This document shows, piece after piece, positions 1 through 6,219 of a stretch of 6,384 bases of DNA. Every line of letters starts with the position of its first letter. The first letter of the stretch is position 1. The position numbers were made by a program, and so were the translations under genes. The notes below the pieces were generated by a model. It searched no databases. It was given only the letters and a program-made list of their open reading frames with translations, and was not told where the DNA came from. This DNA comes from CAZTLI01 sp964614375 (GTDB lineage Bacteria > Chloroflexota > Anaerolineae > Aggregatilineales > Phototrophicaceae), in contig CAZTLI010000323.1 in the NCBI GenBank assembly GCA_964614375.1, forward strand, positions 1 to 6,384, written 5' to 3'.

Positions 1-2013
1 AATCCGTAACGTGCGGCGTTGTAATCGCGCTTCGAGGATGGGGAAGACCACTTCCACACGATTATAGAGATTGCGCCGCATGACATCGGCGCTGCCCATA
101 TACACCCGATGGTCTTCTGGCGCGTTCTGGAAATAGTAGATGCGGTGATGTTCCAGAAAACGCCCGATGATGCTGATGACGCGGATACGGTCACTCAATC
201 CGGGCAATCCGGGACATAAGCAGCACAATCCCCGCACAATCAAATCAATATGCACGCCCGCCTGTGACGCTTGATACAACTTCTGGATGACGACATCTTC
301 TTCCAGTTGATTCATTTTCATGATGATGCGCGCCGGTTTGCCACTGACTGCGGCGTCGATTTCGTTGTTGATGAGTTCGATGAGATTATCCAGCAGATAT
401 TCCGGCGCGACCAGCAAGCGATCATAGCTTGTGGCGGGTGCATATCCTGTCAGGCGATTGAACAGGCGTGAGGCATCTTCCGCAATTTCTGGATGACTGG
501 TAAATAGGCCAATATCGGTATAGAGGCGGGCGGTGCTGGCATTGTAATTGCCCGTCCCCAGATGGACGTACCGCCGCACACCATCCGACTCGCGGCGGAC
601 GACCAGCGAAATTTTGGCGTGAGTCTTCACGGGCAGTTCTTCGACGCCATAAATCACATGCACGCCTTTGAGTTCGAGCGCCCGTGCCCATTCGAGATTG
701 TTTTCTTCGTCGAAGCGCGCCTTTAATTCCACGAGCGCCGAGACCTGTTTGTCGTTGTCGCGGGCTTCTAACAGCGCATCGACCACTGATGAATTGCTGC
801 CGACGCGATAGAGCGTGGACTTAATCGCCAGCACATCGGGGTCACGGGCGGCGCTGCGGAAGAATTCCTCGACAGGCGAAAACGAATCATACGGGTGATG
901 CAGCATAATGTCGCCCTGCCGAATCGTATCGAAGATGCTGCGTCCCGGCCCCGGCGTCAAGATTTCGGGCAGACGCCCCACATGCGCCGGTAATTTCAAA
1001 TCAGGACGGTCGAGCCGCATCATCTCGAACAGGCTGGCAGTGCCTAGCGCGCCTTTAACCATATAGACATCACGCGCAGGATCGACATTCAACTCGTCAA
1101 TCAAACGGTCTAACATGCGCTTGCTGATGCTGTCGGGCACGCTCAAACGGACGACAGGGCCAAATTTTCGTTCGCGCAACCCTTGTTCAATGATGGAGCG
1201 CACATCGAGGAATTCATCTTCCATTTCGTGTTCATAGTCAATGTCGGCATTGCGTAACACCCGAAACGGATGCGTCTCGATGATGTGCATACCGGGGAAT
1301 AGCTGGTCGAGATTGGCGGCGATGAGGTCTTCCAGCCAGACAAGGACATCATGTTTTATCGACGGCGATTGCGCGCTGTATTTTCGCATGACCTCGCGCA
1401 TGTTGACGATTCGCGGCAGCACACCCGGCACTTTGATTCGCACGAACTCATATTCGTCTTCGTCATGCTCCCGGTGAAGATAAACGCCCAGATTCAGACT
1501 CAGGTTGGAGATAAAAGGGAACGGACGGGCGTGGTCAACCGCGAGTGGAGTCAGCACTGGAAACACTTCAGCGGCGAAATAGGCGCGGGCGGCTTCATAG
1601 GTTGCATCGTCCAGGTTCGCTACGCGCATGACATAGACATTGTGCTGTTCGAGTTCCTTCAGAATCTGCTGCTTGAGTTCGCGCTGCTGTTGGAACAGTT
1701 CGCCCACACGCAAACGAATTTCCGCCAACAGCTGCGACGGTGTATAGCCGTCAGGTCGCGCGCGGGCAATGCCGAGATTCACCCGTTGCAAATAACCCGC
1801 GACCCGCACCATGAAAAACTCATCCAGATTATTGCCCACAATGGCGATGAATTTCAGCCGTTCCAACAGGGGCAGTGACATATCGCGCGCCGGTTCAAGC
1901 ACCCGATACTGAAAGTCAATATTACTCAATTCGCGGTTGATGAAATTATCCGGCGTGAGCAGGGGCAGGTCGGGAATGGCATTTTGAGCCGATGTCATAT
2001 CGTCGGCAGACAT
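1..2013 (-). CDS. ppk1: Polyphosphate kinase 1 (PPK1), 3' end cut by window edge
   Basis: Catalyses reversible transfer of the ATP gamma-phosphate to growing polyphosphate through a phosphohistidine intermediate; the family is often membrane-associated. The reading frame is open from ATG at 2013 to base 1 (671 codons). The N-domain carries NRELS (26-30) and NNLDEFFMVRVAG (61-73, N62 matching the E. coli ATP-contacting Asn45). R403 (LYRVG) and R433 (KARFDEE) match the magnesium-binding arginines. H465 (KTHAK) matches the phosphorylated histidine, H484 (VHLGTGN) the second essential histidine, and H622 (LEHHR) E. coli His592. These three histidines are all offset by exactly 30 from E. coli numbering, so the core is collinear, and NRVEVVFPI follows near the edge. 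About 45-50 C-terminal residues should lie outside the window. The start is supported by AAAGG six bases upstream of ATG. It is transcribed away from the hydrolase genes. Identification is secure; no damage is seen. Confidence 0.97.
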   Translation of the reverse strand, partial: MSADDMTSAQNAIPDLPLLTPDNFINRELSNIDFQYRVLEPARDMSLPLLERLKFIAIVGNNLDEFFMVRVAGYLQRVNLGIARARPDGYTPSQLLAEIRLRVGELFQQQRELKQQILKELEQHNVYVMRVANLDDATYEAARAYFAAEVFPVLTPLAVDHARPFPFISNLSLNLGVYLHREHDEDEYEFVRIKVPGVLPRIVNMREVMRKYSAQSPSIKHDVLVWLEDLIAANLDQLFPGMHIIETHPFRVLRNADIDYEHEMEDEFLDVRSIIEQGLRERKFGPVVRLSVPDSISKRMLDRLIDELNVDPARDVYMVKGALGTASLFEMMRLDRPDLKLPAHVGRLPEILTPGPGRSIFDTIRQGDIMLHHPYDSFSPVEEFFRSAARDPDVLAIKSTLYRVGSNSSVVDALLEARDNDKQVSALVELKARFDEENNLEWARALELKGVHVIYGVEELPVKTHAKISLVVRRESDGVRRYVHLGTGNYNASTARLYTDIGLFTSHPEIAEDASRLFNRLTGYAPATSYDRLLVAPEYLLDNLIELINNEIDAAVSGKPARIIMKMNQLEEDVVIQKLYQASQAGVHIDLIVRGLCCLCPGLPGLSDRIRVISIIGRFLEHHRIYYFQNAPEDHRVYMGSADVMRRNLYNRVEVVFPILEARLQRRTLRI

Positions 2014-2047
2014 GATGCACCTTTGTTCTGAAACGTTTCATCATCTA

Positions 2048-2077
2048 ATTCTAGCGGGTTACACAGGCATACTGCAA
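2048..2077 (-). promoter_or_regulatory. Candidate sigma70-type promoter for ppk1
   Basis: Read on the minus strand, TAGAAT (2053-2048) is a good -10 match. TTGCAG (2077-2072), 18 bases upstream, shares only TTG with the -35 consensus. Transcription would begin near 2041, giving a leader of about 28 bases with the AAAGG ribosome-binding site inside it. This is a by-eye consensus match only, and no Pho-box-like repeat was recognised. Confidence 0.35.
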
Positions 2078-2166
2078 CCACCACGCCGCCATTTAACACC
2101 TGTTTAAACCAATTCACAGCCAACCAATCCGATTCGCGATGTGTCGATGACGTGGGTATGATTGAT

Positions 2167-2194
2167 ATGACAAGCGGCCTTTCCCATATATAAC
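2167..2194 (+). promoter_or_regulatory. Candidate promoter for the two-hydrolase operon
   Basis: ATGACA (2167-2172) and TATAAC (2189-2194) each match the -35 and -10 consensus at five of six bases with a 16-base spacer. An overlapping alternative is TTGATA (2162-2167) with TATATA (2187-2192), spacer 19. Either would start transcription near 2199-2201, only about 13-15 bases before the ATG at 2214. The AAGGA at 2197-2201 would then be partly or wholly outside the message, so the transcript could be almost leaderless or a different promoter is used. Confidence 0.4.
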
Positions 2195-2213
2195 ACAAGG
2201 ATAATGCTAACGG

Positions 2214-3053
2214 ATGCCAAAATCGTATAATCCAATCGCGCAAGACCCGGAATACTTCGATGCCGACTATCCCGCAGCGAATGGTGAAGTGACGTTTATG
2301 AGTGGTGGCGCAAAGCTCAACGGCGTGCTGTATATGACACAGGGCGCAGGGCCACATCCAATTGTGATGCTGCTGCATGGCTTTCCCGGTTATGAACGCA
2401 ACTTCGACCTCGCGCAGATTTTGCGGCGCGCGGGCTGGCATGTGCTGGTGTTTCACTATCGGGGCGCATGGGGCAGCGGCGGCAATTTCGCCTTCGCGCA
2501 TGTGCTGGACGATGTAGTGGCGGCGCGCGATTGGCTGCGGTCAGATGCGGCACAGCGCGATTATCGCTGCGATGGTGACCGGATTGTGCTGGTCGGGCAT
2601 AGTATGGGTGGCTGGGCAGCGTTGTTGACGGCTGCGCGGGATGAGTCATTTCTCGGCGTGGCGTCGTTGGCGGGTGTGCATGTGAGTCTGGTGGGCAGCG
2701 AACCGGATATAGACGATGCGACTCGACGTATGATTCTCGATTTTTTTGCCGTGAGTATGCCGCCGCTGCACGGGACATCGCCGTCGGCGCTGCTGGCAGA
2801 AGGGCTGAAATATCAGGACGAATGGGTCGTATTCAACCACGTCAACCCCCTCAAAGACCGTAAACTGCTGTTGATTGCCGCGGCGCGCGATGATGGTGTG
2901 CCGCCAATGACCAATCACACGCCGCTGGTCTATGCGCTGGAAAAGGCGGGCGCGCAGCATTTAACACACGAGATTCTGGAAAGTGACCATGCTTTTGCCG
3001 ATAGACGAGTCGCAGTCGCGCAGCTTGTGTTAGACTGGTTACAAACGTTGTGA
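2214..3053 (+). CDS. Alpha/beta hydrolase, S9-peptidase/dienelactone-hydrolase-like
   Basis: A 279-residue single-domain serine hydrolase, predicted to cleave ester or amide bonds in the cytoplasm; substrate unknown. HGFPG (55-59) forms the oxyanion-hole region. GHSMGG (128-133) is the nucleophile elbow with Ser130. ARDDGVP (224-230) supplies the acid, D226 or D227, and ESDHAF (256-261) gives His259, so the triad is complete. HYRGAWGSGG (81-90) is typical of esterases related to the S9 peptidase catalytic domain. No signal peptide or membrane helix is seen. The start is less certain: AAGGA (2197-2201) lies 12 bases from ATG 2214, longer than usual, and fits better an out-of-frame ATG at 2204 that stops after eight codons. 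The N-terminal residues before about 23 are outside the conserved fold. The next hydrolase gene follows after 16 bases, so the two are probably co-transcribed. Confidence 0.9.
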   Translation: MPKSYNPIAQDPEYFDADYPAANGEVTFMSGGAKLNGVLYMTQGAGPHPIVMLLHGFPGYERNFDLAQILRRAGWHVLVFHYRGAWGSGGNFAFAHVLDDVVAARDWLRSDAAQRDYRCDGDRIVLVGHSMGGWAALLTAARDESFLGVASLAGVHVSLVGSEPDIDDATRRMILDFFAVSMPPLHGTSPSALLAEGLKYQDEWVVFNHVNPLKDRKLLLIAAARDDGVPPMTNHTPLVYALEKAGAQHLTHEILESDHAFADRRVAVAQLVLDWLQTL

Positions 3054-3059
3054 GTCAAT

Positions 3060-3064
3060 GGGAG
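3060..3064 (+). promoter_or_regulatory. Ribosome-binding site that favours start 3070 over 3058
   Basis: GGGAG lies five bases before ATG 3070, which is near-ideal spacing. The in-frame ATG at 3058 has only a weak GTGAG-like sequence before it and overlaps this Shine-Dalgarno itself. The surroundings are a near-duplication, with GAGTCA at 3052-3057 and again at 3062-3067, each followed closely by an ATG. The choice adds or removes four residues (MGVT). Confidence 0.6.
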
Positions 3065-3069
3065 TCACG

Positions 3070-4344
3070 ATGCTAAAGCTGGCACGCTGGCTGGCCCTGC
3101 TTTCGGTGGGCATGGGCGGCTTTATCTACTATGAAGTGCAAAATGTCCGGCAGGCGGTATTGAGTCTGGTTAAACTACTGGCGGCGGCGCTGTCGCCTGT
3201 GCTTGCATTGATGGGCTTGACGGCGGCGGTGATTGGATTCCTCAAAGGGGATCGGCGGACGACGCTGGTCGGACTATTGGGCGCGGTGTTGGGCGCGAAT
3301 TATGCCCTGCGTGTCACTGCGCGTCATGATGGCTTCGAGCGCGCCTTTGATGTCGGCTGGCAGGCCAATCTCACGCCAGAGCAAACCGCGCGAATGCTGA
3401 GTCATCGTTGGGTGGGGACGATGCCCTCCTATCGCGGCGTCTGCTGGCAGCGCAATGTCCCGTTTTACACGGTGCCCGACTCTGGCGAACGGCTGGTCTG
3501 TGATTTGTGGCTGCCGCCGGACGATGTGCAGCGGTCTGGATTGGCAGTGGTCTATTTTCATGGCAGCGGTTGGCGCTTCTCCGATAAAGACAAGGGCACA
3601 CGCGCATTTTTCCGGCATCTGGCAGCGCAGGGGCATGTGTTGATGGATGTGGCTTATCGTCTGCTGCCGCACGCGCGTTTTAGCGGTCAGTTAGGCGATG
3701 TCAAACGGGCGATTGCATGGATGAAGCAGCACGCCGACGAACTGGGTATCCAACCGGATAAAATCGTCGTCGCGGGTGGTTCGGCGGGGGCGCATCTGGC
3801 ACTGTTAGCGGCCTATAATCCCAATCATCCTGAATTCGACCCCGATGACGTGCGCGATGTTGATACATCGGTGTGTGGCGTCATTTCCTATTATGCGCCC
3901 GTAGATTTACGCGCCTTGCATGACGATATTGTGCCGAAATTCGACGTGAAACAGGGCGCGAGTGTCCGTCTGTTTGAACAGGGCTTGACTATCAACGGCA
4001 CACTGCGCCGCGGCGACCATCTCCCCGACCCGGCGCTGCTGCTGGCGGATTTGCTCGGTGATACGCCCGATAACATGCCCGAACGTTATGCGATGGCGTC
4101 ACCGCTGCATTATGTCGATGTCGATTGCCCGCCGACGCTGATTTTTCAGGGCACACAGGACTGGCTGGTCAATGTCAATGGCGCGCGCCGCCTCTATGAG
4201 GCGCTGCACGCGGTCAATGTGCCCGTCGTCTATGTCGAATTCCCCTATACCGAACACGGCTTTGATTTAGCACTGGCAGGGATTTCACCCGTTGCCCAGT
4301 CGGCGTTGTATGATGTCGAGCGTTTTCTGGCGCTGTTGCTGTAA
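3070..4344 (+). CDS. Membrane-anchored alpha/beta hydrolase, HSL/BD-FAE-like
   Basis: A 424-residue esterase-type protein (428 if started at 3058). The N-terminal 85 or so residues look like membrane anchor: hydrophobic segments at roughly 5-21, 29-58 and 64-80, the second long enough to hold a bent or re-entrant helix. The catalytic domain follows from about 130. HGSGW (164-168) replaces the common HGGGW oxyanion motif. DVAYRLLP (193-200) matches the Y-R-L-(A/S)-P signature of the hormone-sensitive-lipase group. GGSAG (236-240) holds nucleophile Ser238, and GTQDWLV (361-367) gives Asp364. TEHGF (394-398) gives His396, completing the triad. The substrate is unknown; esters, carbamates or lipids are all possible. 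Loading of the active site near the membrane is an inference from the anchor. It follows the preceding hydrolase gene by 16 bases and is probably translated from the same message. The two hydrolases belong to different subfamilies, so they are not a recent duplication. Its stop lies 3 bp from the stop of the opposing VOC gene. Confidence 0.9.
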   Translation: MLKLARWLALLSVGMGGFIYYEVQNVRQAVLSLVKLLAAALSPVLALMGLTAAVIGFLKGDRRTTLVGLLGAVLGANYALRVTARHDGFERAFDVGWQANLTPEQTARMLSHRWVGTMPSYRGVCWQRNVPFYTVPDSGERLVCDLWLPPDDVQRSGLAVVYFHGSGWRFSDKDKGTRAFFRHLAAQGHVLMDVAYRLLPHARFSGQLGDVKRAIAWMKQHADELGIQPDKIVVAGGSAGAHLALLAAYNPNHPEFDPDDVRDVDTSVCGVISYYAPVDLRALHDDIVPKFDVKQGASVRLFEQGLTINGTLRRGDHLPDPALLLADLLGDTPDNMPERYAMASPLHYVDVDCPPTLIFQGTQDWLVNVNGARRLYEALHAVNVPVVYVEFPYTEHGFDLALAGISPVAQSALYDVERFLALLL

Positions 4345-4347
4345 GAC

Positions 4348-4749
4348 TTAGCGCGCCTCACTGATTTCAAATAGGTGTCCGTCCGGGTCACGGAAGAAGC
4401 AGCGAATTTCTGCGCCCCAATCATACGGCGGTGTGATAAATGCTGCCCCACGCGCGTTGAGCGTTTCATACGCTGCCTGACAATCGGGCACACGTATCGT
4501 CATCGCATGACTCACGCGGTTGGGCGCTGCTGGCGGCGCAAGGGTGACATCGGGTTTATCGGCGGAGGGTTCGCCCCCTGTCACCAGTAACAGCCACGCT
4601 CCCTGAAAATCCAGCACAACAGTTGTACCCCCATATTCCCGATACACCTTCGCCCCCAACACATCCCGATAGAACACCTTCGCGCGTTCGACATCATGCA
4701 CCACCAGAATATGGCTCAAAACCATCCCCGCAACCGGAAAATCATCCAT
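4348..4749 (-). CDS. VOC superfamily protein (glyoxalase/bleomycin-resistance fold)
   Basis: A 133-residue protein built of two beta-alpha-beta-beta-beta modules, the vicinal-oxygen-chelate fold. Members are metal-dependent lyases, isomerases or dioxygenases, or drug-binding proteins, and this one cannot be assigned further. Module one begins LSHILVVHDVERAKVFYRDVLG (11-32). Module two begins VSHAMTIRVPD (79-89) and ends FRDPDGHLFEI (119-129), the classic VOC ending. Likely metal ligands are His13, His81 and Glu128; no clear Glu or Gln is visible at the end of module one (AWLLLV, 51-56), so the metal site may be incomplete. The start at 4749 is supported by GGAG eight bases upstream on the minus strand (4761-4758). 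The gene stands alone on its strand between plus-strand hydrolases, divergent from the dehalogenase. A detoxification role would fit the context but is not shown by the sequence. Confidence 0.9.
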   Translation of the reverse strand: MDDFPVAGMVLSHILVVHDVERAKVFYRDVLGAKVYREYGGTTVVLDFQGAWLLLVTGGEPSADKPDVTLAPPAAPNRVSHAMTIRVPDCQAAYETLNARGAAFITPPYDWGAEIRCFFRDPDGHLFEISEAR

Positions 4750-4779
4750 ATCTATTTCTCCATTTATGTATAAACGGGC

Positions 4780-4785
4780 TATAAT
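4780..4785 (+). promoter_or_regulatory. Perfect -10 box (TATAAT) for the haloalkane dehalogenase gene
   Basis: TATAAT sits 32 bases before the ATG at 4818 and would start transcription near 4792. No good -35 is found at 16-18 bases upstream: TCTCCA at 4757-4762 shares three of six bases and overlaps the VOC gene's ribosome-binding site. An activator or an extended promoter may be needed. The 68-bp spacer must also carry the VOC promoter on the minus strand; TTATAC (4773-4768) is the best -10 candidate there but has no -35 partner. Confidence 0.5.
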
Positions 4786-4817
4786 GCGCTAAACAGTCAT
4801 ACGCTCAAGGATAAGAG

Positions 4818-5738
4818 ATGCCCATTTTACGTACCCCCGATGAACGCTTCGCCAACCTGCCCGATTATCCCTTTGAACCCCATTATGTCGAGATTGATGG
4901 CTTACGGGTGCATTATGTCGATGAGGGTTCGGGCGCATCGAATGCGGGCACATCAAACGCAGGTGATGACGTGATTTTATGTTTGCATGGTGAACCGTCA
5001 TGGTCGTTCCTGTATCGCAAGATGATTCCGCCACTGGCTGAAAAATATCGGGTCATCGCCCCTGACCTCATCGGCTTCGGCAAGTCGGATAAACCGTCTG
5101 AACTCGACGATTATAGCTTCCACATGCACTATAAGGTGCTCAAGGGTTTCATCACCGCGCTTGATTTACAGCATATCACGCTGGTGTGTCAGGATTGGGG
5201 CGGCTTGTTGGGTTTGCCTCTGGCGACAGAACTGTCTGACCGATTCGCGAGACTGGTGATTATGAATACCGGATTGGGCACGGGCGATTTGCCAATAGGC
5301 GAAGGATTTATGCAGTGGCGGGCATTCGCCGAAAAAGCCGGACGCACCATCGACATTCCGCGTCTATTTCAGGCCAGTTCACCAAACAGCACGCTGTCGG
5401 ATGAGGTTTTGGCAGCTTATGATGCGCCCTTCCCGGATGAATCGTACAAAGCAGGCGTGGCGACCTTTCCGCTGCTCGTACCCATTCGCCCCGATAACCC
5501 CGGCGCTGCCGAAAGTCGTGCCGCCCGCGATAAACTCGCCCGGTGGGATAAACCGGCGCTGGTCATGTTCTCCGATAGTGATCCGATTACAGGGGGTGCG
5601 GTGCGATTCTTCCGTAAACTGATTCCCACAGCAAAAAGTCAGCCCGAAATCACCATCAAAGGCGCGGGACACTTTTTGCAAGAAGAAGCAGGCGAAGAAA
5701 TTGCCGGGCACATCCTCGCGTTTATGGCACGGGGTTAA
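4818..5738 (+). CDS. dhmA: Haloalkane dehalogenase, subfamily HLD-I (DhmA/DhlA-like)
   Basis: Hydrolyses carbon-halogen bonds of haloalkanes to an alcohol, halide and proton in the cytoplasm, without cofactors. The 306-residue length is normal for the family. HGEPSW (58-63) contains Glu59, the HLD-I counterpart of DhlA Glu56. CQDWGG (124-129) carries nucleophile Asp126, where esterases have serine, next to halide-binding Trp127. Trp167 in FMQWRAFA (164-171) is the likely second halide tryptophan in the cap domain. SDSDPI (252-257) places the acid at Asp255, after the cap as in HLD-I, and GAGHFLQEE (282-290) gives His285. Conserved blocks RTPDERFANLPDYPF (5-19) and APDLIGFGKSDKP (81-93) match what I remember of mycobacterial DhmA. 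The symbol reflects that resemblance; natural substrate is unknown, and some relatives act poorly on haloalkanes. AAGGA (4807-4811), six bases before ATG, supports the start. A duplicated pentapeptide lies at 40-49. Its 3' end overlaps the opposing STAS-like gene by 17 bp. Confidence 0.92.
   Translation: MPILRTPDERFANLPDYPFEPHYVEIDGLRVHYVDEGSGASNAGTSNAGDDVILCLHGEPSWSFLYRKMIPPLAEKYRVIAPDLIGFGKSDKPSELDDYSFHMHYKVLKGFITALDLQHITLVCQDWGGLLGLPLATELSDRFARLVIMNTGLGTGDLPIGEGFMQWRAFAEKAGRTIDIPRLFQASSPNSTLSDEVLAAYDAPFPDESYKAGVATFPLLVPIRPDNPGAAESRAARDKLARWDKPALVMFSDSDPITGGAVRFFRKLIPTAKSQPEITIKGAGHFLQEEAGEEIAGHILAFMARG
4935..4964 (+). repeat. 15-bp imperfect tandem duplication inside the dehalogenase
   Basis: Two adjacent five-codon units encode ASNAG (residues 40-44) and TSNAG (45-49). 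They agree at 10 of 15 bases. All four shared residues (S, N, A, G) use different third-position bases in the two units, so the peptide is kept while the DNA has drifted. The unit lies in the loop between VHYVDEGSG and the HGEP strand, a place where family members vary in length. Confidence 0.75.
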
Positions 5739-6123
5739 GTGCCGATGTCTGCGATTGCGCTTTGATCAAAATGAGGGCTTCTTCAATCGTATCAACGTAA
5801 TACAGGTGGCGCGTCGTATGGGGTGCGAGCTTTTGTACGACCAGCATTAACGACTGAATAAACGCATTTGCGCCAACCACCACCAGTAAACCCAGGTTAG
5901 GCGGGGTATAGGCTTCGGCACGCCGCGCAAACTCTATGATGCGCGTCGGCTTGTGGGTATTTTGCGACCAATCAATTATCAAATGAACGGTATGTGAGGT
6001 ACTTGTAAAATAGTGTTGGCCTGCTTCAATCCCATCGAGTAGTTCTTGTGATGTCCACTGCCCAATCATGTTACAGCGAAGGATGTGCTTCTCTTCATGT
6101 TCCCAGTGCAGTGTAATTGGCAT
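5722..6123 (-). CDS. Small STAS/SpoIIAA-like protein, function unknown
   Basis: A 133-residue soluble protein with alternating strands and helices. It opens with ITLHWEHEEKHILRCNMIGQWTSQELLDG (3-31), followed by VHLIIDWSQN (46-55). The block YTPPNLGLLVVVGANAFIQ (72-90) is a signature I associate with a STAS/SpoIIAA-like family that is abundant, with many paralogues, in Chloroflexota genomes. It ends with HLYYVDTIEEALILI (106-120). Such folds often act in protein-protein signalling, but no kinase, phosphatase or sigma-factor partner lies in this window, so no pathway is assigned. The start at 6123 is supported by AGGA seven bases upstream. That site lies in one arm of a perfect inverted repeat, suggesting control of translation or transcription. 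The 3' end overlaps the dehalogenase gene by 17 bp on the other strand. The coding assignment is firm; the family assignment is by recollection. Confidence 0.8.
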   Translation of the reverse strand: MPITLHWEHEEKHILRCNMIGQWTSQELLDGIEAGQHYFTSTSHTVHLIIDWSQNTHKPTRIIEFARRAEAYTPPNLGLLVVVGANAFIQSLMLVVQKLAPHTTRHLYYVDTIEEALILIKAQSQTSALNPVP

Positions 6124-6219
6124 TGTAATATCCTGAAGTAAACATTATCAAGGATATTATCGCACCATTTTTCACATAGAAGTGTTGAGATATTCATGTT
6201 ATTTGTAATATTCCGAAAG
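6124..6219. other. AT-rich intergenic spacer
   Basis: This 96-bp stretch is visibly richer in A and T than the genes around it. It separates two minus-strand genes and is long enough to hold a promoter for the STAS-like gene. -10-like hexamers on the minus strand include GATAAT (6162-6157) and GATAAT (6149-6144), but none has a clear -35. No terminator-like GC hairpin followed by a T run was found for the upstream gene. Confidence 0.4.
6126..6159 (-). promoter_or_regulatory. Perfect 9-bp inverted repeat covering the RBS of the STAS-like gene
   Basis: TAATATCCT (6126-6134) and AGGATATTA (6151-6159) are exact reverse complements separated by 16 bases. In the minus-strand message the second arm contains the AGGA Shine-Dalgarno, ending two bases before the start codon. 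A hairpin would hide the ribosome-binding site; as DNA the arms could be an operator. A related 9-mer, TTGTAATAT, occurs at 6123-6131 and again at 6203-6211. The stem is AT-rich (3 G-C pairs), so folding energy would be modest. Confidence 0.5.

Noticed and set aside
1351..1878. 175-codon open frame on the plus strand
   Set aside because: It lies wholly antisense to ppk1, whose minus-strand frame is unmistakable. Its His/Gln/Phe-rich translation has no protein-like motif.
2107..2128. Direct repeat AACCAAT (2107-2113 and 2122-2128), 15 bp apart, in the divergent spacer
   Set aside because: Seven-base repeats in a 200-bp spacer are expected by chance fairly often, and no family of sites such as a Pho box was recognised.
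1995..2501. 168-codon minus-strand open frame spanning the ppk1-hydrolase spacer
   Set aside because: It overlaps the starts of both real genes in other frames, lacks motifs and is explained as a chance frame.
2317..2960. Minus-strand open frames (153 and 104 codons) inside the first hydrolase
   Set aside because: They are antisense shadows of a gene with a full catalytic triad; Arg/Pro/His-rich translations are typical of such shadows.
3274..3672. 132-codon minus-strand open frame inside the second hydrolase
   Set aside because: Antisense shadow without motifs or a convincing ribosome-binding site.
2214..4344. Recent tandem duplication of the two adjacent hydrolases
   Set aside because: Their signatures differ (HGFPG/GHSMGG against HGSGW/GGSAG), as do length and N-terminus, so they are from separate subfamilies.
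4340..4352. Possible bidirectional terminator between the second hydrolase and VOC genes
   Set aside because: Only 3 bp separate the stops, and no GC-rich stem with a T run is visible around them.
5379..5711. 110-codon minus-strand open frame inside the dehalogenase
   Set aside because: Antisense shadow of a gene with all expected catalytic residues.
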